NCBI RefSeq assembly: GCF_038958875.1
Contig: NZ_CP152407.1
Coordinates: forward strand, 4,276,001 to 4,340,000
Direction of reading: 5' to 3'
DNA from: Acidovorax sp. FHTAMBA
Lineage (GTDB): Bacteria > Pseudomonadota > Gammaproteobacteria > Burkholderiales > Burkholderiaceae_C
DNA: 64,000 nt
The notes beneath the pieces are model-generated. The model searched no databases. It was given only the letters and a program-made list of their open reading frames with translations, and was not told the origin of the DNA. Positions 1 to 8,800 of the stretch are shown here, in pieces; positions within the stretch are counted from its first letter, which is position 1, and each line of letters starts with the position of its first letter. The position numbers and the translations under genes were made by a program.

Positions 1-274
1 TCTGCGCAACGGTGTAGCCGTCGGCCGGGGAGGTCTGCAGCGTCTGGGCGGGCAATGTGCCGCCAGCGCCGGGCTTGTTCTCAACGATGACCGTCTGGCC
101 CAGGATCTTGCTGGCGTTGTCGGCCAGAGCGCGCATGGTGATGTCGGTGGGGCCACCTGCGGGGAAGGCGATCACGAGCTTGATGGGCTTGCTGGGAAAG
201 CTCTGGGCCTGCGCCATGAATGCTGGGGCGGCGAGGCTGGCGGCTCCCCATTGAATGATGCGGCGACGTTGCAT
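1..274 (-). CDS. Bug-family (TctC-like) periplasmic solute-binding protein, 5' part only
   Basis: The gene runs off the left edge, so only about 91 N-terminal residues are visible. The start at 274 is preceded by a good AAGGAG ribosome site. The protein begins with a twin-arginine-like or Sec signal (MQRRR, then a hydrophobic stretch ending in AQA) and continues with SFPSKPIKLVIAFPAGGPTD, the hallmark N-terminus of Bug/TctC substrate-binding proteins. These bind carboxylates or related small acids in the periplasm for tripartite tricarboxylate transporters, and they are hugely expanded in Comamonadaceae. The ligand cannot be told from sequence. No transporter partner is visible in the window. 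Confidence 0.9.
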   Translation of the reverse strand, partial: MQRRRIIQWGAASLAAPAFMAQAQSFPSKPIKLVIAFPAGGPTDITMRALADNASKILGQTVIVENKPGAGGTLPAQTLQTSPADGYTVAQ

Positions 275-489
275 GGCGGGCTCCTTGTCATAAAAAACGC
301 AATTTGACTGCGCCTGTGCCGCTGCAGCATCAATACAAGCCCTTACCTGCTGTCGCGCAGGTGGCAGTGAAAGAGCAGCACAAGCCCCGCTGCGCCGCAG
401 CGCAGCGCACCTCTGGAAAACCCGCAGCACGGTAGCCGCCCTCGCTCGGGTGCTGTACCCTGCCCTGGCCGCACAGCCCTTTTCAACCC

Positions 490-1758
490 ATGGAGAACGC
501 CCCGATTCCTCCCATATCGCTCTGGCGCGCGGAGTTCACGGACCCTGCCACGGAGCGCGCGTACCGGGCTGACATCCAGCACCGCATGGCCCGGCAGTTG
601 CGCCTGGCGCTGTACGTGTGGGCCGCATTGCTGCTGTTGTTTGGCCTGCCGGACTACCAGGCCTTGGGCGGCAGCACCGTGTTCTGGACCTTGATGGGCT
701 ACCGGATGGGCACTGCGGCGCTGCTGCTGGTCGCTGCGACGGCCCTGCGGTCACGGCCGCACCTGGCGCCCGAAGGCCGCCTGGTGTTGTGGCTTCAGCT
801 GGCGGGTTTCCCATTTTTCTTCCTGTTTCTGCTTTTGCGACCGGAGATGCGCGCATGGACGATCGGCATGGTCATGATCGTCAACCTGAGCCTCTTCATC
901 TTCATTCCCGGGCGCGTGGCCCTTTGCGCGTGGGTGGCGCTGGTGGGTACCGCCGGCACCGTGGCCACGCTGGTCACCACGGGCACCGCGCCCACACTGG
1001 CCCCGGGGCTTGCCTTGCTGTTGACCCTGCCCGCAGTGGTGGGCTTTATCTCGGCCAACCGCCTCCAGCGGGTGCAGCGGCAGGAGTTCATCGTGCGCAC
1101 CCGCCTGCTACAGGCCAACGCAGACCTGACGGCCGAAATCGCCCGCCGCACCGAACTGCAGGCCGAGCTGCAGCGCCAGGCCACCACCGACCCTTTGACA
1201 GGCCTGCTCAACCGGCGGGAGTTTGCGCAGCGCTTTGCGCTGGATCTGGCCCGTGCCGAGCGGGACCGCAGCCCGCTCTCTGTGGTGCTGCTCGATCTGG
1301 ACCACTTCAAGAAGATCAACGACCAGTTCGGCCATGCCGCTGGCGACGAGGTTCTGCGCCAGGTGGCCCGGCTGTGCCAGCAGTGCTTTCGCAGCATCGA
1401 CAGCATCGGGCGCCTGGGTGGGGAGGAGTTCGCGGTGCTGCTGCCCGGCGCCAGCCTTGACGGCGCGGCCGCCGTGGCGCAGCGGCTGGGGCAGCAGCTT
1501 GCGGCAACCCCAGTGGAGTTCGGCGCGCACACCATCCCGCTGAGTGCCACCATGGGCGTGGCCGAACGCCTGCCCCACGAAAAAACGCTGGATGCCGTCT
1601 TGCAGCGCGCTGACCTGGGCCTGTACGCCGGAAAGCAGGCGGGCCGCGGCCGGGTGATGGTGTCCCGGCCTGACGGGCAGATCGTGCAACATGCGGACGC
1701 AGTCGCGCCACCGGTATCGTCGCCCGCCCCCGGCGCGAGCGGGGCTCAGACCTTGTAG
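490..1758 (+). CDS. Membrane-bound diguanylate cyclase (GGDEF)
   Basis: A 422-residue protein. The first ~200 residues hold about six hydrophobic segments, probably a membrane sensor of unnamed type. A short coiled linker follows, then a GGDEF domain of about 165 residues. The active-site motif reads GGEEF (310-314), an accepted active variant, and the substrate region LLDLDHFKKINDQFGH is intact. An RxxD inhibitory site (R301-S-I-D304) lies at the canonical distance upstream, so product inhibition by c-di-GMP is expected. No EAL domain is present. The predicted reaction is 2 GTP to c-di-GMP. The 3' end overlaps the end of the convergent Lrp-type gene by 13 bp. Confidence 0.93.
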   Translation: MENAPIPPISLWRAEFTDPATERAYRADIQHRMARQLRLALYVWAALLLLFGLPDYQALGGSTVFWTLMGYRMGTAALLLVAATALRSRPHLAPEGRLVLWLQLAGFPFFFLFLLLRPEMRAWTIGMVMIVNLSLFIFIPGRVALCAWVALVGTAGTVATLVTTGTAPTLAPGLALLLTLPAVVGFISANRLQRVQRQEFIVRTRLLQANADLTAEIARRTELQAELQRQATTDPLTGLLNRREFAQRFALDLARAERDRSPLSVVLLDLDHFKKINDQFGHAAGDEVLRQVARLCQQCFRSIDSIGRLGGEEFAVLLPGASLDGAAAVAQRLGQQLAATPVEFGAHTIPLSATMGVAERLPHEKTLDAVLQRADLGLYAGKQAGRGRVMVSRPDGQIVQHADAVAPPVSSPAPGASGAQTL

Positions 1759-2177
1759 GTTGACAGCAGGATACTGGTCTCGGTATTGGCAATGCCGGGC
1801 GTGAGCCGGATGCGGCCAAGCGCGGCATCAAAGGCCTCCAGGCTCTCGGCGCGCACCTCGGCCACGATATCCCAGCGGCCATTGGTGGTATGCAGCGTGC
1901 CCACGGTGGGCTCGCCGCGCAGGGTGCGGATGACGGCCGGGGCGGCATTGCCCTCGACCGCAATGCTCATCCAAGCACGGATGCGCTGGGGCTCCGAGTC
2001 AGGTCGCAGGCGCACGGTGTAGCCGGTGATGACGCCACTTTCCTCCATCTTGTGCAGCCGGTTCTGCACCGTGCCGCGCGAGACGCGCAGCTTTTGCGCC
2101 AGAGTGGCCACCGGCGTGCGGGCGTCTGCACGCAGGATGCTGATAATTTCGCGGTCAGTGTCGTCAAGTTTGGTCAT
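1746..2177 (-). CDS. Lrp/AsnC-family transcriptional regulator
   Basis: A 143-residue protein of normal Lrp length. The N-terminal winged helix-turn-helix (LDDTDREIISILRADARTPV..., then SRGTVQNRLHKMEESGVI) is followed by an alpha-beta RAM ligand-binding domain from about residue 65. It is transcribed divergently from ctlX across a 121-bp AT-rich gap. By the usual logic of Lrp-type regulators it probably controls ctlX in response to an amino acid, perhaps arginine, citrulline or ornithine. That ligand is inference from the neighbour only. Confidence 0.92.
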   Translation of the reverse strand: MTKLDDTDREIISILRADARTPVATLAQKLRVSRGTVQNRLHKMEESGVITGYTVRLRPDSEPQRIRAWMSIAVEGNAAPAVIRTLRGEPTVGTLHTTNGRWDIVAEVRAESLEAFDAALGRIRLTPGIANTETSILLSTYKV

Positions 2178-2298
2178 AGCGTTCAGAGTATCTGTCTATT
2201 CGCCAATTTTCCATTCAATTTGTACATATTGAGAACTATGGGGTAACTGTGACTGTGCAGAGAATTCTCCGCACCCTCCACCCACACCAATCCTCGCC
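2178..2298. promoter_or_regulatory. Divergent promoter region, Lrp-type regulator / ctlX
   Basis: This 121-bp gap is markedly AT-richer (2190-2245) than the surrounding sequence and separates two divergent starts, as expected for the shared promoter and binding region of an Lrp-type regulator. I could not assign convincing -35/-10 hexamers. Confidence 0.5.
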
Positions 2299-3288
2299 AT
2301 GTTCACCCCTTCCGTCCAAGCCCCCAACGCCGTGGTGATGGTGCGCCCCCACCGGTTCCACCCCAACCCCCAGACCGCCGCCGACAACGCCTTTCAGGCG
2401 CGCACGGCGCAGCATGCTCCCGACGAGACTGCGCTTCGCGCCTATGCCGAGGTCACGGCCGCCGCCGCCTGCCTGCAGGATGCCGGCGTGCGCGTGCACT
2501 TGTTTGAAGACACCGGCGAGCGCAACACCCCCGATGCGGTGTTCCCCAACAACTGGTTCTCCACCCACCCCGGGGGCCATGTGGCGATCTATCCGATGTA
2601 CGCCGAAAACCGGCGGCGCGAGCGGCGCAGCGACGTAATCGAGATGTTCAAATCCGAGTACCGCGTGCAGGACGTGATCGACTACTCCGGGCTCGAGGCC
2701 GACGGCATGTTTCTGGAAGGCACGGGCGCCATGGTGCTCGACCACCTGGGCCGCATCGCCTACACCGCGCAATCGAACCGCGCCGACCCGGTAGCCCTGG
2801 AGCGCTTTTGCACGCATTTCAACTACGAACCCATGGCGTTTGCCACGGCCGATGCACAAGGCCGCCCTTGCTACCACACCAACGTGATGCTGTGCGTGGG
2901 CACCGCGTTCGCCCTGGGTGGCTTCCACATGATCACCGACCCGAAACGGCGCAGCGCCGTGCGGGAACGCCTGCTTGAAACGGGCCGTGAGGTGATCGAG
3001 CTGAGCGCCTGGCAGCTCGGCGAGTACGCGGGCAACGCGCTCGAACTCACGGGCACCCAGGGCCGGGTGCTGGCACTGTCGGCCCGCGCAGCCGCCAGCC
3101 TCACCGCCGAGCAGCGCGCCGCCATTGAACGCAGCGCACGCCTGTTGCCGCTGTCGGTCCCCACCATCGAGCAGGCCGGCGGATCCGTGCGCTGCATGCT
3201 GGCGGGGGTACACCTGGCGCGGCGGGGCGCCCCGGAACCAAAAATACAACACTACTGTCCGGTAAATTTTCTTGATGCATCAGAATAG
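2299..3288 (+). CDS. ctlX: Citrulline-utilisation hydrolase CtlX (arginine deiminase superfamily), C-terminus altered by IS insertion
   Basis: A 329-residue member of the guanidine-modifying (amidinotransferase/deiminase) superfamily, recognised by the CtlX-type N-terminus QAPNAVVMVRPHRFHPNP and by FPNNWFSTHP. The probable catalytic His lies in YHTNVMLCVG and the catalytic Cys is C299 in GGSVRCMLAG. CtlX is linked to citrulline breakdown. The last 12 residues (HYCPVNFLDASE) are encoded by the left end of the IS4-family element that begins at 3250. With the element and one target copy removed, the frame would have run on for 20 codons through a dispersed palindromic repeat and stopped at 4653-4655. 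The catalytic core ends before this point, so activity is probably kept. Confidence 0.88.
   Translation: MFTPSVQAPNAVVMVRPHRFHPNPQTAADNAFQARTAQHAPDETALRAYAEVTAAAACLQDAGVRVHLFEDTGERNTPDAVFPNNWFSTHPGGHVAIYPMYAENRRRERRSDVIEMFKSEYRVQDVIDYSGLEADGMFLEGTGAMVLDHLGRIAYTAQSNRADPVALERFCTHFNYEPMAFATADAQGRPCYHTNVMLCVGTAFALGGFHMITDPKRRSAVRERLLETGREVIELSAWQLGEYAGNALELTGTQGRVLALSARAAASLTAEQRAAIERSARLLPLSVPTIEQAGGSVRCMLAGVHLARRGAPEPKIQHYCPVNFLDASE
3241..3249. repeat. Target-site duplication, left copy
   Basis: AAAATACAA, identical to 4584-4592 on the other side of the IS4-family element. Confidence 0.92.
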
Positions 3289-4583
3289 CTCCGTCTGATG
3301 CTGTCCTTACTCAATCTCATCTCCGGTGAGTGCGTTGGTCACCATCTGTGCCAGGGTGACCTTCTCGAACATGTTGACCTCCGCCAGATGCAGGAAGTTG
3401 CGCAATGAAATCCGCGCATGAAACGGCTTGTGGGCGATCAAGGCCATGAGATAGGTACATACCGCAATCCAGATTTGCGAGCGCACCGCGTTCAGTGAGT
3501 TGCCGAAGAAGTGTTTGACGTTCAAGTTCTGCTTAAGCCACTTGAAGAACAACTCAACCTGCCAACGCTGCTTGTAGATCGTGGCGATGGTCAGGGCCGA
3601 TAAGTCCAGGCGATTGCTCAGAAACACCAACTCCAGGCAGCTCACGGCGTCATAAAAGCGTACCCGACGCAAAGGCTGTGGGTAGCCCTTCTTGGAGCGC
3701 TCGCCGGTCAGCACAATCGTCTGGTCTGACCAGACTCCTGCCTTGGCGTCGGTGGGGTGCGCTTCAGTGCAATGAAAACTCAAGTTGCCTTTGGCGCGCA
3801 CCACAAAACTGCATTCCTGCTGCACCAGCAGGTACAGCCGGGCAAAGTCCACATAGCCCCGATCCAGCACTACGATGGAGCCCTTTGGCAGAGCCAAATT
3901 GTCCAGCAGGCTCACATCACTGACCTTGCCCGTGGTGATGGTAAGCATGACCGGAATCGCGCCACGCAAGTCGATTACGGTGTGGGCTTTGATGCCTGCT
4001 TTAGTAGATCGAAAGTCAGCCCAAGGAAACAGGCTCAGGCACAAATCAATGGTGGTGGAGTCCATGGCATACAACGGCTCCTTAAGGCCCAATCCAATGT
4101 CATGGTCTTGGTACAAAGCCAGCGCCATCTCTGTCAGACGATGCCCCAGTGCTTCAAACAATGCCGAGTCGCGCCGCTCGTTGGCATCGGCCAAGGTGGA
4201 GCGTGACACCCGCTGGCGCAGGCCCAGGTGATAGAGCTTGCTGCTCTGAGAATTCAAGCACGCGATCAGGTCACGCAAACCCTCTCTGCGGGTGAACTGC
4301 GCGTAGGCCATGCAGATGAAGTGACTCCATGCGGTGAAGTCGCGCGTCCATCGGTTGGCTTGGTATTTGTCAACAAGGTGTTCAAAGTGGCTAAACGGCA
4401 CGACCCCCAGCAGTTGTGCGAAAACCGTGCGCCCAGTGTTCATGGTGTAGACCCCAAAAATGAGGCCACGGTACGCCACGGGCGTGGATCGCGTTTCAAA
4501 TCGCCGGAATCGAGAATCCTCTGGGAACCCGCGCCCGGCCTATGTCTGAGCTAATTTGCCGGGAGATTTACCGGACAGTAGTG
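3250..4583 (-). mobile_element. IS4-family insertion sequence, complete (1334 bp)
   Basis: The terminal inverted repeats are a perfect 18 bp (CACTACTGTCCGGTAAAT at 3250-3267 and its complement at 4566-4583). A 9-bp direct duplication AAAATACAA flanks the element at 3241-3249 and 4584-4592. One transposase gene fills it on the minus strand. Perfect ends, a perfect target duplication and an intact transposase point to a recent insertion. It landed in the 3' end of ctlX, just before a dispersed palindromic repeat. Confidence 0.95.
3307..4443 (-). CDS. IS4-family transposase
   Basis: A 378-residue transposase starting at ATG 4443 (MNTGRTVFAQLLG). Upstream in-frame starts exist, but family N-termini fit this one. 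The DDE catalytic set is visible: first Asp in YAMDSTTIDLCLSLF, second Asp in VVLDRGYVDF, and the IS4 signature Y-(2)-R-(3)-E-(6)-K in YKQRWQVELFFKWLKQNL. An N-terminal DUF4372-like region precedes the catalytic core. No frameshift or stop interrupts it, so it is probably active. Confidence 0.95.
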   Translation of the reverse strand: MNTGRTVFAQLLGVVPFSHFEHLVDKYQANRWTRDFTAWSHFICMAYAQFTRREGLRDLIACLNSQSSKLYHLGLRQRVSRSTLADANERRDSALFEALGHRLTEMALALYQDHDIGLGLKEPLYAMDSTTIDLCLSLFPWADFRSTKAGIKAHTVIDLRGAIPVMLTITTGKVSDVSLLDNLALPKGSIVVLDRGYVDFARLYLLVQQECSFVVRAKGNLSFHCTEAHPTDAKAGVWSDQTIVLTGERSKKGYPQPLRRVRFYDAVSCLELVFLSNRLDLSALTIATIYKQRWQVELFFKWLKQNLNVKHFFGNSLNAVRSQIWIAVCTYLMALIAHKPFHARISLRNFLHLAEVNMFEKVTLAQMVTNALTGDEIE

Positions 4584-4592
4584 AAAATACAA
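4584..4592. repeat. Target-site duplication, right copy
   Basis: AAAATACAA, the second copy of the 9-bp duplication made by the IS4-family insertion. Confidence 0.92.
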
Positions 4593-4595
4593 GCA

Positions 4596-4650
4596 AAAAT
4601 GGCCTCCAGCGCTTTATCAGCAAGCGCCAACAGCTATATTTTTAATAGCA
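4596..4650 (+). repeat. Dispersed AGCGCT palindromic element, copy 1
   Basis: The copy reads AATGGCCTCCAGCGCTTTAT, then CAGCAAGCGCCAACAGCTAT, ending AATAGC. It lies 6 bp from the stop of the YkgJ-like gene (4657, minus) and would supply the last codons of ctlX if the insertion sequence were absent. It shares core and tail with seven other copies in this window. Confidence 0.85.
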
Positions 4651-4656
4651 AATGAT

Positions 4657-5022
4657 TCACAGGCCACCGTCGGGGTCCTGCCCCTGCAGTGGATGAATCT
4701 CCAGCGGAGCATCGCAGCCCACCCCCGAGGCAATCCACCGCCGGGCCAGCGCAGCAAGCACGGGCTGGGCCCAAGGATGAGTGAGCCCGGTCACACCGCC
4801 CGGGTCTGCCACCATGCCACACCAGTACCGCTGGTCCGCTTCGCTCCAGCGCAGGGCTGCGCAGGCGCCCGTGCGGCGGCGCGATACCAGCATCCCCAGC
4901 GGGCAGGGCTCGGCCAGGCAGCACACGCCACACCCATTGCATGGCGCGCCCAGGGCAGGCTGCATGGGGGCCTCGGGGTGCCGCCACACCACGACTTGGT
5001 GCTCAGGGGGTTTTACGGGCAT
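4657..5022 (-). CDS. YkgJ-family cysteine-cluster protein
   Basis: A 121-residue protein starting at ATG 5022 (MPVKPPEHQVVVW). Longer in-frame starts up to 5175 would read back through the terminator of the upstream gene and are rejected. The motif CNGCGVCCLAEPCPLGM in the first half is the cysteine cluster of the YkgJ/CxxCxxCC family, thought to bind a metal or iron-sulphur centre. Two more cysteines follow (GACAALRW, YWCGM). The biochemical role of the family is not established. The gene stands alone. Confidence 0.8.
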   Translation of the reverse strand: MPVKPPEHQVVVWRHPEAPMQPALGAPCNGCGVCCLAEPCPLGMLVSRRRTGACAALRWSEADQRYWCGMVADPGGVTGLTHPWAQPVLAALARRWIASGVGCDAPLEIHPLQGQDPDGGL

Positions 5023-5111
5023 GGAAGCAGAGGCGCCCCGCAACGGGGGCACAAGGTCGCATTGTGGCCCCGTGCCACGCGTCGTGTACGGGGCCCGCAG
5101 CCAGCGGCCGA

Positions 5112-5140
5112 AAAAAACCCCGCGGCGAACCAGCGGGGTC
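5112..5140 (-). terminator. Rho-independent terminator after the lipoprotein gene
   Basis: On the minus strand, a GACCCCGC/GCGGGGT hairpin is followed directly by a run of seven T. It lies 72 bp past the stop of the lipoprotein gene at 5212 and so also fixes the start of the next gene at 5022. Confidence 0.8.
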
Positions 5141-5211
5141 AAACCGGCCGAAGGACCGGGAGGGAGACAATGCAATCGGTGCGGCGAGCGCGTGTCTGTA
5201 ACGGCGGCCGG

Positions 5212-5721
5212 TCAGCAACCCGAAGGGCGATTCGGCCGCATGGGCACCACGCCCGACACGCGCAAGGTATTGGCAGAGCCATCGGTGGCGGTGAGGGTCG
5301 TGCGGTTGAAACGCACCTGGTCGCTTTCACGCACCACGGCGGTGTCCGTGGGTTGATCGCTGCCGTATTCCTTGCCGTCAAACGTCAGGAACACCTTGTA
5401 GAGCTCTCCTGCATCCGGGCGGTAACGAATGTCGCCAAACGCAGTGGCGGGCGAGCCCACCTTGTTGGCCCCGTCGAAGTTGAATGCACACACCTCGGGT
5501 GCCGAGCCGATGGGGTTGTTCTTCTCCACATCGGTCAGGTTGATCGCGCCGTTGCCGTACACGCCATTGAGGTCCGACAAACTGGCGCTGGTCACGGTCA
5601 GCACACCGGGCTCGTTGCTGGGCGTGGGGTCGTCATCATTGCCGCCGCCGCCACAGGCGACCAGCAACACCGAAGAAGCCGCAATGGCAGACCAGGTCTT
5701 GAGAAGATGGAAAGCGTTCAT
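5212..5721 (-). CDS. Small lipoprotein of unknown function
   Basis: A 169-residue protein with a type II signal peptide. The hydrophobic segment ends in the lipobox LLVAC, with the lipidated Cys at residue 23, followed by a GGGGNDDD spacer typical of Comamonadaceae lipoproteins. The mature part has no recognisable domain, only a small compact region with a few cysteines (VCAFNF, final PSGC). The start is followed by a typical n-region. Function unknown. The gene is monocistronic, with its own terminator. Confidence 0.82.
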   Translation of the reverse strand: MNAFHLLKTWSAIAASSVLLVACGGGGNDDDPTPSNEPGVLTVTSASLSDLNGVYGNGAINLTDVEKNNPIGSAPEVCAFNFDGANKVGSPATAFGDIRYRPDAGELYKVFLTFDGKEYGSDQPTDTAVVRESDQVRFNRTTLTATDGSANTLRVSGVVPMRPNRPSGC

Positions 5722-5899
5722 GGTCAGGGGATCCTGAAGGGTTTGGGTAGGGTGAAAAGGCGGGGAAGGTCATCCCCTGCAAACCCATCGTAGGAAACCC
5801 TGACGGCGCCACACGTGCTCCAATTTCCGCGCCGCGCGTAGGACAGCGCCCGGCGCACTCACGCGCGTGGCGCGCCAATACGCCCGCCCCCGATCCAAC

Positions 5900-8800
5900 T
5901 CAGCGCGCCAGCACCGGCGCCAGCGCCTTGCCCGTGTGCGTACCTGCCGCCACCACGTCCTCGGGCGTCGCGGCTGCCACGATGCGCCCGCCTGCGTTGC
6001 CGCCCTCGGGCCCCAGGTCCAGGATCCAGTCGGCCTCGGCGATCACATCCAGGTCATGCTCGATCACGATCACGCTGTGGCCGCCGTCCACCAGGCGGTG
6101 CAGCACGCGGATGAGCTTGTCGACATCGGCCATGTGCAGCCCCACCGTGGGCTCGTCCAGCACGTACAGCGTGTGCGGCGCCTTCTGGCCCCGGCGGCCG
6201 ACCTCGTCGCGCACCTTGGTCAGCTCGGTCACGAGCTTGATGCGCTGCGCCTCGCCGCCGCTCAATGTGGGCGAGGGCTGGCCCAGCGTCAGGTAACCCA
6301 GGCCCACGTCCTGCAGCAGTTGCAGCGGGTGCGCAATGCTGGGCATGGTGGCAAAGAAGCCCACGGCCTCATCCACCTCCATCTGCAGCACATCGCCAAT
6401 GCTCTTGCCGCGCCACGTCACGGCCAGCGTTTCGGGGTTGAAGCGCGCGCCGTGGCAGGTTTCGCAGGGCACTTTCACATCGGGCAAGAAGCTCATCTCG
6501 ATGGTGCGCACGCCCGCGCCTTCGCAGCCGGGGCAGCGGCCTTCGCCGGTGTTGAAGCTGAAGCGCCCGGCAGCGTAGCCCCGGGCCTTGGCTTCCAGCG
6601 TCTCCGCAAACAGCTTGCGGATGGTGTCCCAAAAGCCGATGTAAGTGGCGGGGCAGCTGCGCGGCGTTTTGCCAATCGGCGTCTGGTCCACTTCGAGCAC
6701 GCGATCGATGCTCTCGAAGCCTGACAGCCCCGAGCAGCCCACCAGTGGCGGCGACTTGCCCGCGTCCATGGCATCGCGCCCGGCCTTGGTACTGCGCTGC
6801 TGCACCCAGGCCTGCACATTGGCCAGCAGCACGTCGCGCGCCAGGGTGGACTTGCCTGAACCGCTCACGCCCGTCACGGCCACCAGGCGGTGCAGCGGTA
6901 CGGTAGCGGTCACGTTCTGCAGGTTGTGCAGCTGCGCACCATGCACCGTGAGCCAGCGCATGGCGGCACGTTCCTTGGCCTCGGTCAGCGCGTCTGCTGC
7001 CAGCGATGCGGCCTGGGCCGCACGCTTCTTGACGGTGGCGCTCTGTCGGCCGGTGGGCGCTGCGGCTTCGGCCCGCGCAAAGGCGGCTGTGGCCTCGGCG
7101 CTGACCTCGGTGGCCGCCATGCTGCGGCGCAGCTGCAGCGGGTGCTTCATGGCGTGCAGCAGGTAGCGGCCAGTTTGCGAGTCGGCCGCGCCGGTGATGT
7201 CATCCACCGTGCCCTGCGCCACCAGGCGCCCGCCACGCTTGCCCGCGCTGGGGCCGATGTCGATGATGTGGTCGGCACGGCGAATGGTGTCTTCGTCGTG
7301 CTCCACCACCACCAGCGTGTTGCCCTTGTCGCCCAGCTTGTGCAGGGCGTTGAGCAAAATCTGGTTGTCGCGCGCATGCAGGCCGATGGTGGGCTCGTCG
7401 AGCACGTAGCACACGCCCTGCAGGTTGCTGCCCAGCTGCGCGGCCAGGCGGATGCGCTGGGCCTCACCACCGCTGAGCGTGGGCGCACCCCGGTCCAGCG
7501 TGAGGTAGCCCAGGCCCACTTCTTCGAGGAATTCGAGGCGGCCCTGGATCTCGGGCACCAGGTCGCGGGCGATGTCGCCTTCGCGCTGGGTCATGCCGCC
7601 CTCAATGCGCAGGGTTTCGATCCAGCGGCGCACATCCGTCACCGACAGCGCGGCGATTTCGGTGATGCCCACGCCAGCAAACTTCACAGCGCGGGCCGTG
7701 GCGTTCAGACGCGTGCCGTGGCATGTGGGGCAAGCGGTGTCCTGCAAATCTTCCACCTCGGGCTCGGCAAAGGTCTGCTCGCGGCCCTTTTCCTTGTCGT
7801 CCTGCACCGAGTCGTCAAACACCTTGCGCTGGTCCCTGGTGAGCTTGACGCCGGTGCCCACGCAGTCGGGGCACCAGCCATGCTTGCTGTTGTACGAGAA
7901 CAGGCGCGGGTCCAGCTCGGCATAGCTGGTGGCGCACACCGGGCAGGCGCGCTTGGTCGAAAAGGCTTGCAGATGGCCAATACCGGCCGTGGGCAAGCCG
8001 CCCTCCATGGCCGCAGCCAGCGTGTCGATGCTGCTCAGCACATGCACCACGCCCTTGCCGTGCGTGAGCGCGTCGGCCAGCGCCTTGCGGAGCTGGCCTT
8101 CGTTCTCGGGCGACACATCCAGGCTGGCAACAGGCAGCTCAATGGTGTGCTCCTTGAAGCGGTCGATGCGCGGGAAGTTGGTAGTGGGCAGGAAGTTGCC
8201 ATCCACGCGCAGATGCGTAAAGCCGCGCGGGCGCGCCCAGTCCGCCAGCTCGGTGTACACGCCCTTGCGGTTCATCACCAGCGGCGCAAGCAGGCCAATG
8301 TGCTGGCCGCGAAACTGCGTGAGCAATTGCGCGGCGATGCTCTCGGGCGTTTGCGGCTGCACGGCGGCACCGTCCTTCACGCAGTGCTGGGTGCCCAGCT
8401 TGACGTACAGCAGACGCAAGAAGTGCCATACCTCGGTGGTGGTGCCCACGGTGGACTTGCGGCCCCCGCGCGACAGGCGCTGCTCAATGGCGACGGTGGG
8501 CGGGATGCCGTACACCGCATCCACCTCGGGCCGACCAGCGGGCTGCACGATGGACCGCGCGTAGGCATTGAGCGATTCGAGATAGCGGCGCTGGCCTTCG
8601 TTGAACAGGATGTCGAACGCCAGCGTGGACTTGCCCGAGCCGCTGACGCCAGTGACCACATTGAACTTGCCACGTGGAATGTCCACGCTCAGGTTCTTGA
8701 GGTTGTGTTCCTTCGCGTTGACGATTTGTATGACGTTTTTGGCCTCTAGCGCTTTACCAGAAAGCGCTACAAGCTCTCTTTTTCGTAGCACTGCAGCTTT

